A DNA stretch of 64,000 nucleotides from Maricaulis sp048269565 (lineage in GTDB: Bacteria > Pseudomonadota > Alphaproteobacteria > Caulobacterales > Maricaulaceae), in contig NZ_JBLXIK010000003.1 in the NCBI RefSeq assembly GCF_048269565.1, positions 453,150 to 517,149 on the forward strand, read 5' to 3'. Position 1 is the stretch's first letter; each line of letters begins with the position of its first letter. This document shows, in pieces, positions 1-8,202 of this stretch. The translations under genes were made by a program, and so were the position numbers. Below the pieces are notes generated by a model, which saw only the letters and a list, made by a program, of their open reading frames with translations, had not been told where the DNA came from and did not search any database.

Positions 1-1107
1 AATGGTCGAGTTGAAGAGATAGGACTGGCGCGTGCCCGAATTGAGCTTCGATCCGTCCTGGCGGCAATCATAGGAGACGACGCCGAGGGCATCGAACAAA
101 TCCTTGGCGGCCTTCATTTCCTCGACTGAGCACAAGTCACCGGCAATCGCGCCGATCTTCGAGGCGTCACCGGAGAGCTTGCTCGCGGCAATCGTCAGGG
201 CTTCAGGCCATTCGATGGCGCGCAGCTTGCCGGCTTCGCGAACATAGGCCTTGTCGAGCCGCTGGCGGCCGAGGCCTTCCCAGGCGTAGCGCGTCTTGTC
301 GGAAATCCATTCCTCATTCACGCCCTCATGGACGCGCGGCAGGATGCGCAGCACGGCGGGCCCGCGCGCATCAACGCGGATATTCGAGCCGACCGCATCC
401 ATCACATCAATGGTCTCGGTCTTTTCCAGCTCCCAGGGGCGGGCATTGAAGGCGTAGGGCTTGGAGGTCAGCGCGCCGACCGGGCACAGATCGATGACAT
501 TGCCGGACAATTCCGAGGTGATCGCCTGTTCCAGATAGGTGGTGATTTCGGCGTCTTCGCCGCGGCCGATCATGCCAATCTCCGGCACGCCGGCGACTTC
601 GGTGACGAAGCGGACGCAGCGCGTGCACTGGATGCAACGCGTCATCTCCGTCTTGACGATCGGACCCATTTCCTTGTCTTCGACGGCGCGCTTGTTTTCA
701 GGAAAGCGCGAACCGGTGCGGCCATAGGCAAGCGACTGGTCCTGCAGGTCGCATTCACCGCCCTGGTCGCAGATCGGGCAATCGAGCGGGTGGTTGATGA
801 GCAAGAACTCCATCACCCCTTCGCGCGCCTTCTTGACCATGGGCGAGAGCGTATTCATCGCCGGTGGCTCGCCATTCGGCCCGCCGCGCATATCCTTGAC
901 CTGCATGGCACAGGAGGCAGCCGGTTTGGGCGCTCCGACCAGCTCGACCAGACACATGCGGCAATTGCCGGCCACCGACAGGCGCTCATGATAGCAGAAA
1001 CGCGGAATTTCGCGCCCGGCAGTCTCGGCGGCCTGCAACAGCGTGTAAGAGTTCGGTACTTCGACCTCTTCACCGTCGACTATGATTTTGCGAAGGTCGT
1101 CGCTCAT
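1..1107 (-). CDS. nuoG: NADH-quinone oxidoreductase subunit G, 5' part only
   Basis: This is the N-terminal 369 residues of the large iron-sulfur subunit of complex I, which carries electrons from the FMN site of NuoF toward NuoB in the peripheral arm. The reverse-strand translation begins MSDDLRKIIVDG. It shows the N-terminal [2Fe-2S] ferredoxin cysteines near residues 38, 49, 52 and 66, then the His/Cys cluster HPLDCPICDQGGEC and the CIQCTRC cluster. The start codon at 1107 overlaps the stop of the upstream membrane-protein gene (ATGA), so the two are coupled. The gene is cut by the window edge; the molybdopterin-oxidoreductase-like C-terminal half lies outside. Identification is firm. Confidence 0.97.
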   Translation of the reverse strand, partial: MSDDLRKIIVDGEEVEVPNSYTLLQAAETAGREIPRFCYHERLSVAGNCRMCLVELVGAPKPAASCAMQVKDMRGGPNGEPPAMNTLSPMVKKAREGVMEFLLINHPLDCPICDQGGECDLQDQSLAYGRTGSRFPENKRAVEDKEMGPIVKTEMTRCIQCTRCVRFVTEVAGVPEIGMIGRGEDAEITTYLEQAITSELSGNVIDLCPVGALTSKPYAFNARPWELEKTETIDVMDAVGSNIRVDARGPAVLRILPRVHEGVNEEWISDKTRYAWEGLGRQRLDKAYVREAGKLRAIEWPEALTIAASKLSGDASKIGAIAGDLCSVEEMKAAKDLFDALGVVSYDCRQDGSKLNSGTRQSYLFNSTI

Positions 1108-1532
1108 GCCGCGATCCCTGCTGTTGTGGGCTTGGGAGCCCGAATCCAGAAAACAATGCCCCAGGCAGCGCCCGGTATCAGAAACAGCGACGCCGCCACG
1201 GGCGTCGTCGGCGCACCCGACAGGAGCGGGCCAAAGCCCCAGGTAAACGCCTGCCCAACCGCGAACAGTGGTGGAAGACTTGCGATACTGGTCAGGACCG
1301 CCCAAAGAACGGACGCGCCAATCAGACGAACAGGCAGCCCAAATCGCGCGATCATTTCCGCGCCCATTCGCTCGACCACGAACCAGACGATCCCGAAGAG
1401 CGGGAGCGTGAACGCAGACGCCCATACATAGTCGGTCAAAACAGCCAAGCCGGGCTCCCGCGCAAACGAAACCAGCAAAGCCGTCCCATTCGCCGCCAAA
1501 GCCGCCAGAACGTATGTGAGGAAGGTTCTCAC
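1104..1532 (-). CDS. small multi-span membrane protein inside the nuo operon, function unknown
   Basis: A 142-residue protein with about four hydrophobic segments (roughly residues 3-25, 35-55, 65-90 and 110-132) separated by short loops, and no recognisable catalytic motif. It sits between nuoF and nuoG, 8 bp after nuoF, and its stop overlaps the nuoG start as ATGA. It is therefore co-transcribed and translationally coupled with complex I genes. It resembles no standard Nuo subunit. An accessory or assembly role in the membrane is only an inference from position; it could equally be a passenger. Confidence 0.8.
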   Translation of the reverse strand: MRTFLTYVLAALAANGTALLVSFAREPGLAVLTDYVWASAFTLPLFGIVWFVVERMGAEMIARFGLPVRLIGASVLWAVLTSIASLPPLFAVGQAFTWGFGPLLSGAPTTPVAASLFLIPGAAWGIVFWIRAPKPTTAGIAA

Positions 1533-1540
1533 AGCCCGCC

Positions 1541-2851
1541 CTACTCCGCTGCCACTTGCGAGACAAAGACAGGCTTGCCGGCGCGATAATTATTGATGCG
1601 ATCCTCGATCTCCGAGCGGAAATGCCGGATCAGGCCCTGGACCGGCCAGGCAGCCGCATCGCCAAGGGCGCAGATCGTGTGGCCTTCGACCTGACCGGCG
1701 ACGTCGAGCAGCATGTCGATCTCGGAGATCTCAGATTCGCCGCGCGACATGCGCTCAAGCACGCGCCACATCCAGCCGGTGCCTTCGCGGCACGGGGTGC
1801 ACTGGCCGCAGCTTTCATGGCGGTAAAAGTAGGATATCCGCGCGATGGCTTTGACGACATCGGTGGAATTATCCATCACGATGACGGCGGCGGTGCCGAG
1901 GCCGGATTTGTGCGCCGAGAGGGCATCGAAATCCATCAGCACGTCATCGCAGATATGTTTCGGCAGCAGCGAAACCGAGGAGCCGCCCGGAATGACGGCC
2001 TTGAGATTGTCCCAGCCGCCGCGCACGCCGCCGGCATGGGTCTCGATCAGGGTCCGCATCGGCACCGACATCGCTTCCTCGACATTACACGGCTTGTTCA
2101 CATGGCCGGAGATCGAGAAGATCTTGGTGCCGACATTGCGCTCGCGGCCGAAGCTGGCGAACCATTCGGCGCCGCGGCGCAGGATTGTGCCTGCAACCGC
2201 GATGGATTCAACGTTATTGACGGTGGTCGGGCAGCCATACAGGCCGGCATTGGCCGGGAATGGCGGCTTCATGCGCGGCTGGCCTTTTTTGCCTTCCAGG
2301 CTTTCGAGCAGAGCCGTCTCTTCGCCGCAGATATAGGCGCCGGCGCCGTGATGGATATAGACGTGGAACGGCCAGCCATGGATATTCTTATCGCCGATCA
2401 GCTTGGCCTTGTAGGCCTCGGCGACGGCTTTTTCGAGCGCCAGGCGCTCGGTGACGTATTCACCGCGCAAGTAGATGTAACAGGCATGCGCCTGCATCGC
2501 GAAGGAGGCGATCAGGCAGCCTTCGATCAGTAGATGCGGATCATGGCGCATGATCTCGCGATCCTTGCAGGTGCCCGGCTCGGACTCATCGGCATTGACG
2601 ACGAGATAATGCGGGCGGGCGCCCACTTCCTTCGGCATGAAGGACCATTTCAGACCGGTCGGGAAACCGGCGCCGCCACGGCCGCGCAGGCCCGAGGCCT
2701 TCATATTGTCGATGATCCAGTCACGGCCCTGCTGCAGGATCTCGGTGGTCCCGTTCCAGCAGCCGCGCTGTTTTGCACCTTCAAGGTCGGGGCTGTGATG
2801 CCCGAACAGATTGGTGAAGATGCGATCCTTGTCTTGAAGCAGCTGAACCAT
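1541..2851 (-). CDS. nuoF: NADH-quinone oxidoreductase subunit F
   Basis: NuoF binds NADH and FMN and carries the N3 [4Fe-4S] cluster, so it is the electron entry point of complex I. The 436-residue product has the glycine-rich NADH/FMN region GRGGAGFPTGLKW near residue 60 and the cluster ligands in ESCGQCTPCREGTGWM near residue 350, with the fourth Cys in HTICALGD. The length is normal. Its start overlaps the nuoE stop by one base (TAATG), so translation is coupled. The reading frame is intact. Confidence 0.97.
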   Translation of the reverse strand: MVQLLQDKDRIFTNLFGHHSPDLEGAKQRGCWNGTTEILQQGRDWIIDNMKASGLRGRGGAGFPTGLKWSFMPKEVGARPHYLVVNADESEPGTCKDREIMRHDPHLLIEGCLIASFAMQAHACYIYLRGEYVTERLALEKAVAEAYKAKLIGDKNIHGWPFHVYIHHGAGAYICGEETALLESLEGKKGQPRMKPPFPANAGLYGCPTTVNNVESIAVAGTILRRGAEWFASFGRERNVGTKIFSISGHVNKPCNVEEAMSVPMRTLIETHAGGVRGGWDNLKAVIPGGSSVSLLPKHICDDVLMDFDALSAHKSGLGTAAVIVMDNSTDVVKAIARISYFYRHESCGQCTPCREGTGWMWRVLERMSRGESEISEIDMLLDVAGQVEGHTICALGDAAAWPVQGLIRHFRSEIEDRINNYRAGKPVFVSQVAAE

Positions 2852-3894
2852 TATGCGCCCTCCGCCAGGGCCTTGGCTTGCGCCACCCAGCCTTCACGTT
2901 CGATCCGGCCCTTGAATTTCAGACGGCTGTCGACCCATGCAATCTCGTCGGGGCCCCACTGCGCGATCTGCGCGAAATGGAAGAAGCCGAGCTCATTGAG
3001 CGTCTGTTCCAGCTTGGGGCCAACCCCGCTCAAACGCTTGAGGTCATCAGGCTGGCCCTTGGCCTTTTTCAGGGTTTTCGGCGCCTTCTCGGCGGCCGGA
3101 GCCGCTGCGGCAGGCGCAGCCTTGGTCTTGGGTGCCGGTTTTGGCTTGGTCTTGCTGACGGGCTTGGTGGCCGCGGGCTTGGCCGCGGGCGCTGGCTTGG
3201 GCGCAGCTGCCGGCTTTTCAGCGGGCGCCGCAGCATCGTCCTTGCCGGTATTGGGCAGTTTGATCGGCTTGGCGCGCGAGCCATCATACAGGCTCGGATC
3301 GGTCAGCACCTGGGTGCCGTGCGCTTCCGAGGAAACGCGGTCCGATTGCGGGCCGTACTTGATCGCCTTGCCGGCGGCGAGATCGTCGAGGACCTGCTCC
3401 AACTTGGCGGCATCAAGATCTTCGACGTAATGATCGCCATCCTTGTTGGCGAGCTGGAACATCGGCGCATTGGCGCAGGCGCCCATGCATTCCACTTCAA
3501 CCCAGGTGAACTTGCCGTCGGCGGAAATCGCGCCGGCCTCACCGATGCGCGACTTGCACACCTTGATCAGCTCGTCCGAGCCCCGCAGCATGCACGGCGT
3601 CGTGCCGCAGACCTGGATCAGATGTTCACCGACCGGGGCCAGGTTGAACATGGTGTAGAAGGTGACGACTTCATAGACGCGGATATAGGCCATCTCCAGC
3701 CGCGACGCGATTTCGCGCAGCGCCGGTTCACAGACCCATCCCTCCTGCTTCTGGGCGATCCAGAGCAGCGGAATGACGGCGGAAGCCTTGCGGGCTTCAG
3801 GATATTTCGCCAGCCAGAATGCAATTTCCTTCTCGCTGTCTGCGCTGAAGGTGAAGCTTTCCGGTTGTTGCTTGGCGAGACGGCGAACGCTCAT
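2851..3894 (-). CDS. nuoE: NADH-quinone oxidoreductase subunit E with C-terminal helix-hairpin-helix extension
   Basis: The first ~165 residues are the thioredoxin-like [2Fe-2S] subunit that pairs with NuoF; ligands are seen in CGTTPCMLRG and CMGACANAP. After this come about 75 residues of Ala/Pro/Lys-rich low-complexity sequence and a compact C-terminal domain (about residues 285-347) containing LSGVGPKLEQTLNELG, a helix-hairpin-helix-like fold. Extended NuoE proteins of this kind are known in alphaproteobacteria; the role of the tail is unclear. The start at 3894 (MSVRRLAKQQ) was chosen because it makes an ATGA overlap with the preceding small gene; longer in-frame starts would run into that gene. 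Confidence 0.95.
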   Translation of the reverse strand: MSVRRLAKQQPESFTFSADSEKEIAFWLAKYPEARKASAVIPLLWIAQKQEGWVCEPALREIASRLEMAYIRVYEVVTFYTMFNLAPVGEHLIQVCGTTPCMLRGSDELIKVCKSRIGEAGAISADGKFTWVEVECMGACANAPMFQLANKDGDHYVEDLDAAKLEQVLDDLAAGKAIKYGPQSDRVSSEAHGTQVLTDPSLYDGSRAKPIKLPNTGKDDAAAPAEKPAAAPKPAPAAKPAATKPVSKTKPKPAPKTKAAPAAAAPAAEKAPKTLKKAKGQPDDLKRLSGVGPKLEQTLNELGFFHFAQIAQWGPDEIAWVDSRLKFKGRIEREGWVAQAKALAEGA

Positions 3895-4178
3895 TGCGGC
3901 AACTCCTTCACGCCGTTGAGGCCTGCGACCTTTGAGGCGCACCCCTCGCAAACCATGGTGACACCAGCGAATGCCTCGGCTTCGTCGTTCCAGTCGCCCC
4001 CGACAGCCTGCAATTTCTCATCACAGAGAGAGCAATAGGCGTTGAGGCAGCCAGACTCATCACGAGTCCAGATGAATCCTCGCGCTTCAGCGTCTTCGAG
4101 CGACTTCAGGGTATGTGTGCAAACAAACGCCGCGCGAACTTTACCATGAGTGCAACAATCAACTGTTCGCTCGCTCAT
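3891..4178 (-). CDS. small cysteine-rich, probably zinc-binding protein in the nuo operon
   Basis: A 95-residue soluble protein with paired metal ligands: CCTHGK and FVCTH near the N-terminus, CSLCDE in the middle and CEGC near the end. This spacing suggests one or two zinc ribbons; no enzyme motif is visible. It lies between nuoD and nuoE and is joined to both neighbours by ATGA overlaps (4175-4178 and 3891-3894), so it is expressed with complex I. It is not a canonical Nuo subunit. A role in assembly or cluster delivery is possible but is inference from position and cysteines alone. Confidence 0.85.
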   Translation of the reverse strand: MSERTVDCCTHGKVRAAFVCTHTLKSLEDAEARGFIWTRDESGCLNAYCSLCDEKLQAVGGDWNDEAEAFAGVTMVCEGCASKVAGLNGVKELPQ

Positions 4179-5377
4179 CGGTCGATCTCCCCGAAGACCA
4201 CGTCCAGCGATCCGATGATCGCGGAGACATCGGCCAGCATGTGGCCCCTGTTCATGAAATCCAGTGCCGCGAGATGGGCAAAGCCCGGCGCGCGGATCTT
4301 GACGCGATAAGGCTTGTTGGAGCCGTCGGAGACGAGATAGACGCCAAATTCGCCCTTCGGCGCTTCAACGGCGACATAGCATTCGCCCTCTTCGACATGG
4401 ACGCCCTCGGTGTAGAGCTTGAAGTGCTGGATCAGCGCTTCCATCGAGCGTTTCATCTCGGCCCGGCGCGGCGGCGAGAACTTGCTGTCGGTCGCCAGGA
4501 CTTCGCCCTGGTTTTCCGGTTTTTCCAGCCAGTCACAGCACTGGAGCATGATCTTCACGCTCTCGCGCATTTCTTCCATGCGGCACAGATAGCGATCATA
4601 GCAATCGCCATTCTTGCCAACCGGCACATTGAATTCAAGCTCGTCATAGACCGAATAGGGCTGCGAACGGCGCAGATCCCAGGCCAGGCCCGAGCCGCGC
4701 ACCATGACGCCGGAGAAGCCCCAGGCGAGCACGTCTTCCTTGGTGACAACGCCGATATCGACATTGCGCTGCTTGAAGATGCGGTTTTCACTCAACAGCT
4801 TATCGATATCGTCAAGCTTGGCCGGGAATTGCGCACACCAGGCCCGGATGTCGCTGATCAGTTCCGGTGGCAGGTCCTGGTGGACGCCGCCGGGACGGAA
4901 ATAATGCGCATGCATGCGGCTGCCCGAGGCGCGCTCATAGAACACCATGAGTTTTTCGCGCTCTTCAAAACCCCACAGCGGCGGGGTGAGTGCACCGACA
5001 TCCATCGCCTGCGTCGTGACATTGAGCAGGTGATTGAGCACGCGGCCGATCTCGCAATACAGCACGCGGACATATTCACCGCGCTTGGGCACGGAAATCC
5101 CGGCCAGCTTTTCCGCGGCCATGCAGAAGGCATGTTCCTGGTTCATCGGCGCGACATAGTCGAGCCGGTCAAAATAGCCGATGCCCTGGAGATAGGTCTT
5201 GTGTTCCAGCAGCTTCTCGGTGCCGCGATGCAAAAGACCGATATGCGGATCAACCCGCTCGACAACCTCGCCATCGAGCTCGAGCACCAGGCGCAGCACA
5301 CCGTGCGCGGCCGGGTGCTGCGGTCCGAAATTGATCGTGAAATTGCGTGGGGCGCTGGTGGTCGCGTCGTCAGCCAT
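4175..5377 (-). CDS. nuoD: NADH-quinone oxidoreductase subunit D
   Basis: The 49-kDa-type subunit that forms the quinone-binding pocket with NuoB in the peripheral arm. The 400-residue product starts MADDATTSAPRNFTINFGPQ and has the conserved GPQHPAAHGVLR region that contributes to the quinone site, HIGLLHRGTEKL, and the C-terminal end DVVFGEIDR typical of the family. Length and frame are normal. It follows nuoC by three bases and overlaps the next small gene as ATGA. NuoC and NuoD are separate proteins here, not fused as in enterobacteria. Confidence 0.98.
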   Translation of the reverse strand: MADDATTSAPRNFTINFGPQHPAAHGVLRLVLELDGEVVERVDPHIGLLHRGTEKLLEHKTYLQGIGYFDRLDYVAPMNQEHAFCMAAEKLAGISVPKRGEYVRVLYCEIGRVLNHLLNVTTQAMDVGALTPPLWGFEEREKLMVFYERASGSRMHAHYFRPGGVHQDLPPELISDIRAWCAQFPAKLDDIDKLLSENRIFKQRNVDIGVVTKEDVLAWGFSGVMVRGSGLAWDLRRSQPYSVYDELEFNVPVGKNGDCYDRYLCRMEEMRESVKIMLQCCDWLEKPENQGEVLATDSKFSPPRRAEMKRSMEALIQHFKLYTEGVHVEEGECYVAVEAPKGEFGVYLVSDGSNKPYRVKIRAPGFAHLAALDFMNRGHMLADVSAIIGSLDVVFGEIDR

Positions 5378-5380
5378 GGG

Positions 5381-5983
5381 CTAGCCCTCCGCCTTCTCGT
5401 CGCCGGGAAGGATGTATTTGGCACCCTCCCACGGGCTCATGAAATCGAAATCGCGATAGGCCTGGACCAGTTCGACGGGCTCATAAACGACGCGCTTCTG
5501 CTCGTCATCCCAGCGCACTTCGACATAGCCCGACAGCGGGAAATCCTTGCGCAGCGGATGCCCCTCGAAACCGTAATCGGTGAGGATGCGGCGCAGGTCC
5601 GGATGGTTGGCGAAGGTGATGCCGTACATGTCGAAGGCTTCGCGCTCGAACCAGTCGGCGACCGGGAAGAGCTCGGACACGCTATCGACCGGGCTATCCT
5701 CGTCCGTGGTCAGCTTGACGCGGATGCGCTGATTCTGATGCATGGAGAGCAGGTGGTAGACCACCTCGAAACGCTCGTGACGGGCCGGAAAATCAACGCC
5801 GCACAGATCGATCAATGTCGTGAAACGGCAGGCCGGATCATCACGCAGGAAGCGCAGGACCTCGGTGACCCGATCACGATGGATGTGGACCGTCAGATCC
5901 CCGAACTTGGTGTCCCAGCTGGTGACCGCCGATTCCTGGGCCGCAGCGATATGCTCGCCAAGCGTCGTGAGGGCTTCGCTCAT
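5381..5983 (-). CDS. nuoC: NADH-quinone oxidoreductase subunit C
   Basis: The 30-kDa-type subunit of complex I, 200 residues. It contains the family signature around ERFEVVYHLLS and the segment DWFEREAFDMYGI followed by HPDLRRILTDYGFEGHPLRK, which is diagnostic. It is a structural component of the peripheral arm with no cofactor. It lies 11 bp after nuoB and just before nuoD in the same transcription unit. Intact. Confidence 0.98.
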   Translation of the reverse strand: MSEALTTLGEHIAAAQESAVTSWDTKFGDLTVHIHRDRVTEVLRFLRDDPACRFTTLIDLCGVDFPARHERFEVVYHLLSMHQNQRIRVKLTTDEDSPVDSVSELFPVADWFEREAFDMYGITFANHPDLRRILTDYGFEGHPLRKDFPLSGYVEVRWDDEQKRVVYEPVELVQAYRDFDFMSPWEGAKYILPGDEKAEG

Positions 5984-5994
5984 CTCGTCCTCTC

Positions 5995-6561
5995 CTAGCG
6001 CTCGATCGAGCCTTCGCGGCGGATCTTCTTCTGCAATTGCAGAATTCCGTACACGAGGGCTTCAGCGGTGGGCGGGCAACCGGGCACATAGATATCGACC
6101 GGCACGATGCGGTCGCAGCCGCGCACGACGGCGTAGGAATAGTGATAATACCCCCCGCCATTGGCGCACGATCCCATCGAGATGACATAGCGCGGCTCGG
6201 GCATCTGGTCGTAGACCTTGCGCAAGGCGGGCGCCATCTTGTTGGTCAAGGTGCCGGCGACGATCATCACGTCGGACTGGCGCGGGCTGGCGCGCGGTGC
6301 GAAGCCGAAACGCTCCACGTCATAGCGCGGCATCGAAGCCTGCATCATCTCGACGGCGCAACAGGCCAGACCGAAGGTCATCCACATCAGCGAACCGGTG
6401 CGGGCCCAGGTGACGAGATCGTCGGCAGCAGCGACGACAAAGCCCTTATCGGCGAGCGCGTCGGACACGCCGTCGAAGAAGGGGTCGTGCGCCTTCGGAT
6501 CATAGCCGGGCACCGTGGCGCGGCCCGCCTGGCCGGCATGGGGGGTGAGGTCTGAGGTCAT
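5995..6561 (-). CDS. nuoB: NADH-quinone oxidoreductase subunit B
   Basis: NuoB carries the terminal [4Fe-4S] cluster N2, which reduces quinone. The 188-residue protein has the tandem cysteines in FGLACCAVEMM, the third ligand in SMGSCANGGGYYH and the fourth in VPGCPPTAEAL. An N-terminal stretch of about 40 residues precedes the conserved core, as in other alphaproteobacteria. Spacing to nuoA is 4 bp and to nuoC 11 bp, consistent with one operon. Confidence 0.98.
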   Translation of the reverse strand: MTSDLTPHAGQAGRATVPGYDPKAHDPFFDGVSDALADKGFVVAAADDLVTWARTGSLMWMTFGLACCAVEMMQASMPRYDVERFGFAPRASPRQSDVMIVAGTLTNKMAPALRKVYDQMPEPRYVISMGSCANGGGYYHYSYAVVRGCDRIVPVDIYVPGCPPTAEALVYGILQLQKKIRREGSIER

Positions 6562-6565
6562 GGCT

Positions 6566-6934
6566 TCATTCCCAATCCAGCGCGCCTTTTTTCAGCTCAT
6601 AGATAAAGCCGATGGTGAGCACGGTGAGAAAGACCATCATCGACCAGAATTCGAACTGACCCAGGCTCTCGCGCAGCGTTACCGCCCACGGAAAGAGGAA
6701 GGCCACTTCGAGGTCGAAAATGATGAACAGGATGGCGACGAGGTAGAAGCGGATGTCGAACTTCATGCGCGCATCATCGAAAGCTTCGAAGCCGCACTCA
6801 TAGGTCGACACTTTTTCCGGATCCGGATTCGAGGGTGCGATCACGAAGGCGGCGGCCATGAAGCCTACACCCAGCGCTGCCGCGATGCCGAAGAAGATCA
6901 AGATAGGCAGGTAGTCGAGAAGCAACGCGTCCAT
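6566..6934 (-). CDS. nuoA: NADH-quinone oxidoreductase subunit A
   Basis: A 122-residue membrane subunit with three transmembrane helices (about residues 8-32, 65-85 and 95-115). The loop between helices 1 and 2 holds the conserved STYECGFEAFDDAR, which lies near the quinone cavity, and RFYLVAILFIIFDLEVAFLFPW identifies the family in the second helix. It is the first gene of the nuo operon. The 289 bp upstream hold no other gene and must contain the operon promoter, which I could not pin down by eye. Confidence 0.97.
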   Translation of the reverse strand: MDALLLDYLPILIFFGIAAALGVGFMAAAFVIAPSNPDPEKVSTYECGFEAFDDARMKFDIRFYLVAILFIIFDLEVAFLFPWAVTLRESLGQFEFWSMMVFLTVLTIGFIYELKKGALDWE

Positions 6935-7223
6935 TGCCGGGCCTCGCCAGTTTGCGTCCGATACCGGGCCGGTATCCGCCGGGTTTCCGGTGCGTCATCG
7001 TCAGAACAACGAATCGATACACCGCGACAGCCCCCTGCCCGATTTGGCGCGGAAGCTAGATCGCACCGGCGTCAGGGGCAAGGGCAAAAGGCGGCGTAAT
7101 TTCAGTGATTGCGGCAGGATGCAGAGGTTTGACCGGGCAGTTGCGAGTGGATCGCAAATATCGGTGTGGAAAGCTGCCCGAACCCGGCGCCGGGGCGCGG
7201 CTGCCGCGACCATGACGGCCAGT

Positions 7224-8099
7224 TCATCCCCGCGCCGTGTCGGCGATGCCGGCGATGCCGGCGATCCAGGCCGCGACCCGTTGCGGCGCTTCCATCGGTG
7301 CCAAGTGACCGACACCGTCAATGCCTTCAATCGTCACGCCCCGTCGTTCAAGCCCGGCGCGATTGACCACGGTGGACCCACGCCCTGCCCTGAGCACATG
7401 CGCCCGGCTGCCGACCACGCGCGCCGCGCGCAGCACGTCATGCCCCTGGGATTCGTAATTGGCAGCCTCCCATTGCGGATCGCAGGCCAGGTGCACCCCG
7501 TTCGCATCTTCCACCAGACCGTCGGCAAGGTAATCCTCCAGCACGCCTGGCGCCCAGCTGGCAAAGGTCTTGTGCCGGCGATAGCGCTCGGTGGCACCGG
7601 CCCGGTCGGGCCAGCCATTGACACGGCGTCGTGCCTGTTTGGCGAGCCCGAAACGCCCCTTGAGCGGATTGTGCCAGGGCCAGCGCGCGAACAGGCTGAA
7701 GCTCAGGGGCAGAACCACCGGTTCCACCAGCGCGAGTACGGGGCATGTGTCCATCTTTGAGGCTGCCAGCAAAGTGCTGACCGCGCCCATGGAGTGACCG
7801 GCCAGCAGATCAGGCGCCTGCGGCAGCCGGGCATAAAGTGCGCGCAGATCGGCGGCATGGATATCCCAGCTGCGGTGGGTTTCCGGATCAGTCGGCAGGC
7901 GCGATCGGCCATGTCCACGCAAGTCCGGCGCGACAATCTCGAAGCGGTCAGCCAGTTGCCCCAAGATGCGGCCATAGGCACTGGCGCAAAACCCGTTGGC
8001 GTGGGCGAACACCATCACCGGCGCCCCCGCACGGGGCCAGACGCGGGCCGACATTACGCCGTCATCCAGCTCAAACTCACGATATTCAGGCGATGTCAT
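7224..8099 (-). CDS. alpha/beta hydrolase
   Basis: A 291-residue cytoplasmic alpha/beta-hydrolase. The oxyanion-hole segment is FAHANGF, the nucleophile elbow is GHSMG (Ser103), and the catalytic His is in GVGHLAPMEAP near the end. These are features of the broad esterase/haloperoxidase-like group, so the substrate cannot be named. There is no signal peptide. The last codons include a short tandem DNA repeat (three copies of a 9-base unit near 7236-7262) that encodes a repeated Ala-Gly-Ile. It is convergent with no close partner; the carboxylesterase just upstream on the same strand may be unrelated. Confidence 0.88.
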   Translation of the reverse strand: MTSPEYREFELDDGVMSARVWPRAGAPVMVFAHANGFCASAYGRILGQLADRFEIVAPDLRGHGRSRLPTDPETHRSWDIHAADLRALYARLPQAPDLLAGHSMGAVSTLLAASKMDTCPVLALVEPVVLPLSFSLFARWPWHNPLKGRFGLAKQARRRVNGWPDRAGATERYRRHKTFASWAPGVLEDYLADGLVEDANGVHLACDPQWEAANYESQGHDVLRAARVVGSRAHVLRAGRGSTVVNRAGLERRGVTIEGIDGVGHLAPMEAPQRVAAWIAGIAGIADTARG

Positions 8100-8202
8100 A
8101 CGCGCTTGTCCCTCGACAGCCCGCAGCGGGGCGCGTCGATTTCAATCACTGCCGGCGCACGCAATCAATGCCGCCAGCTGCATGGCGATCATGCGTCCAG
8201 CT

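Noticed and set aside
4115..5998. Long plus-strand open frame (627 codons) through nuoC and nuoD
   Set aside because: It is antisense to two well-conserved genes and arises from GC-rich codon bias; no ribosome site or recognisable domain.
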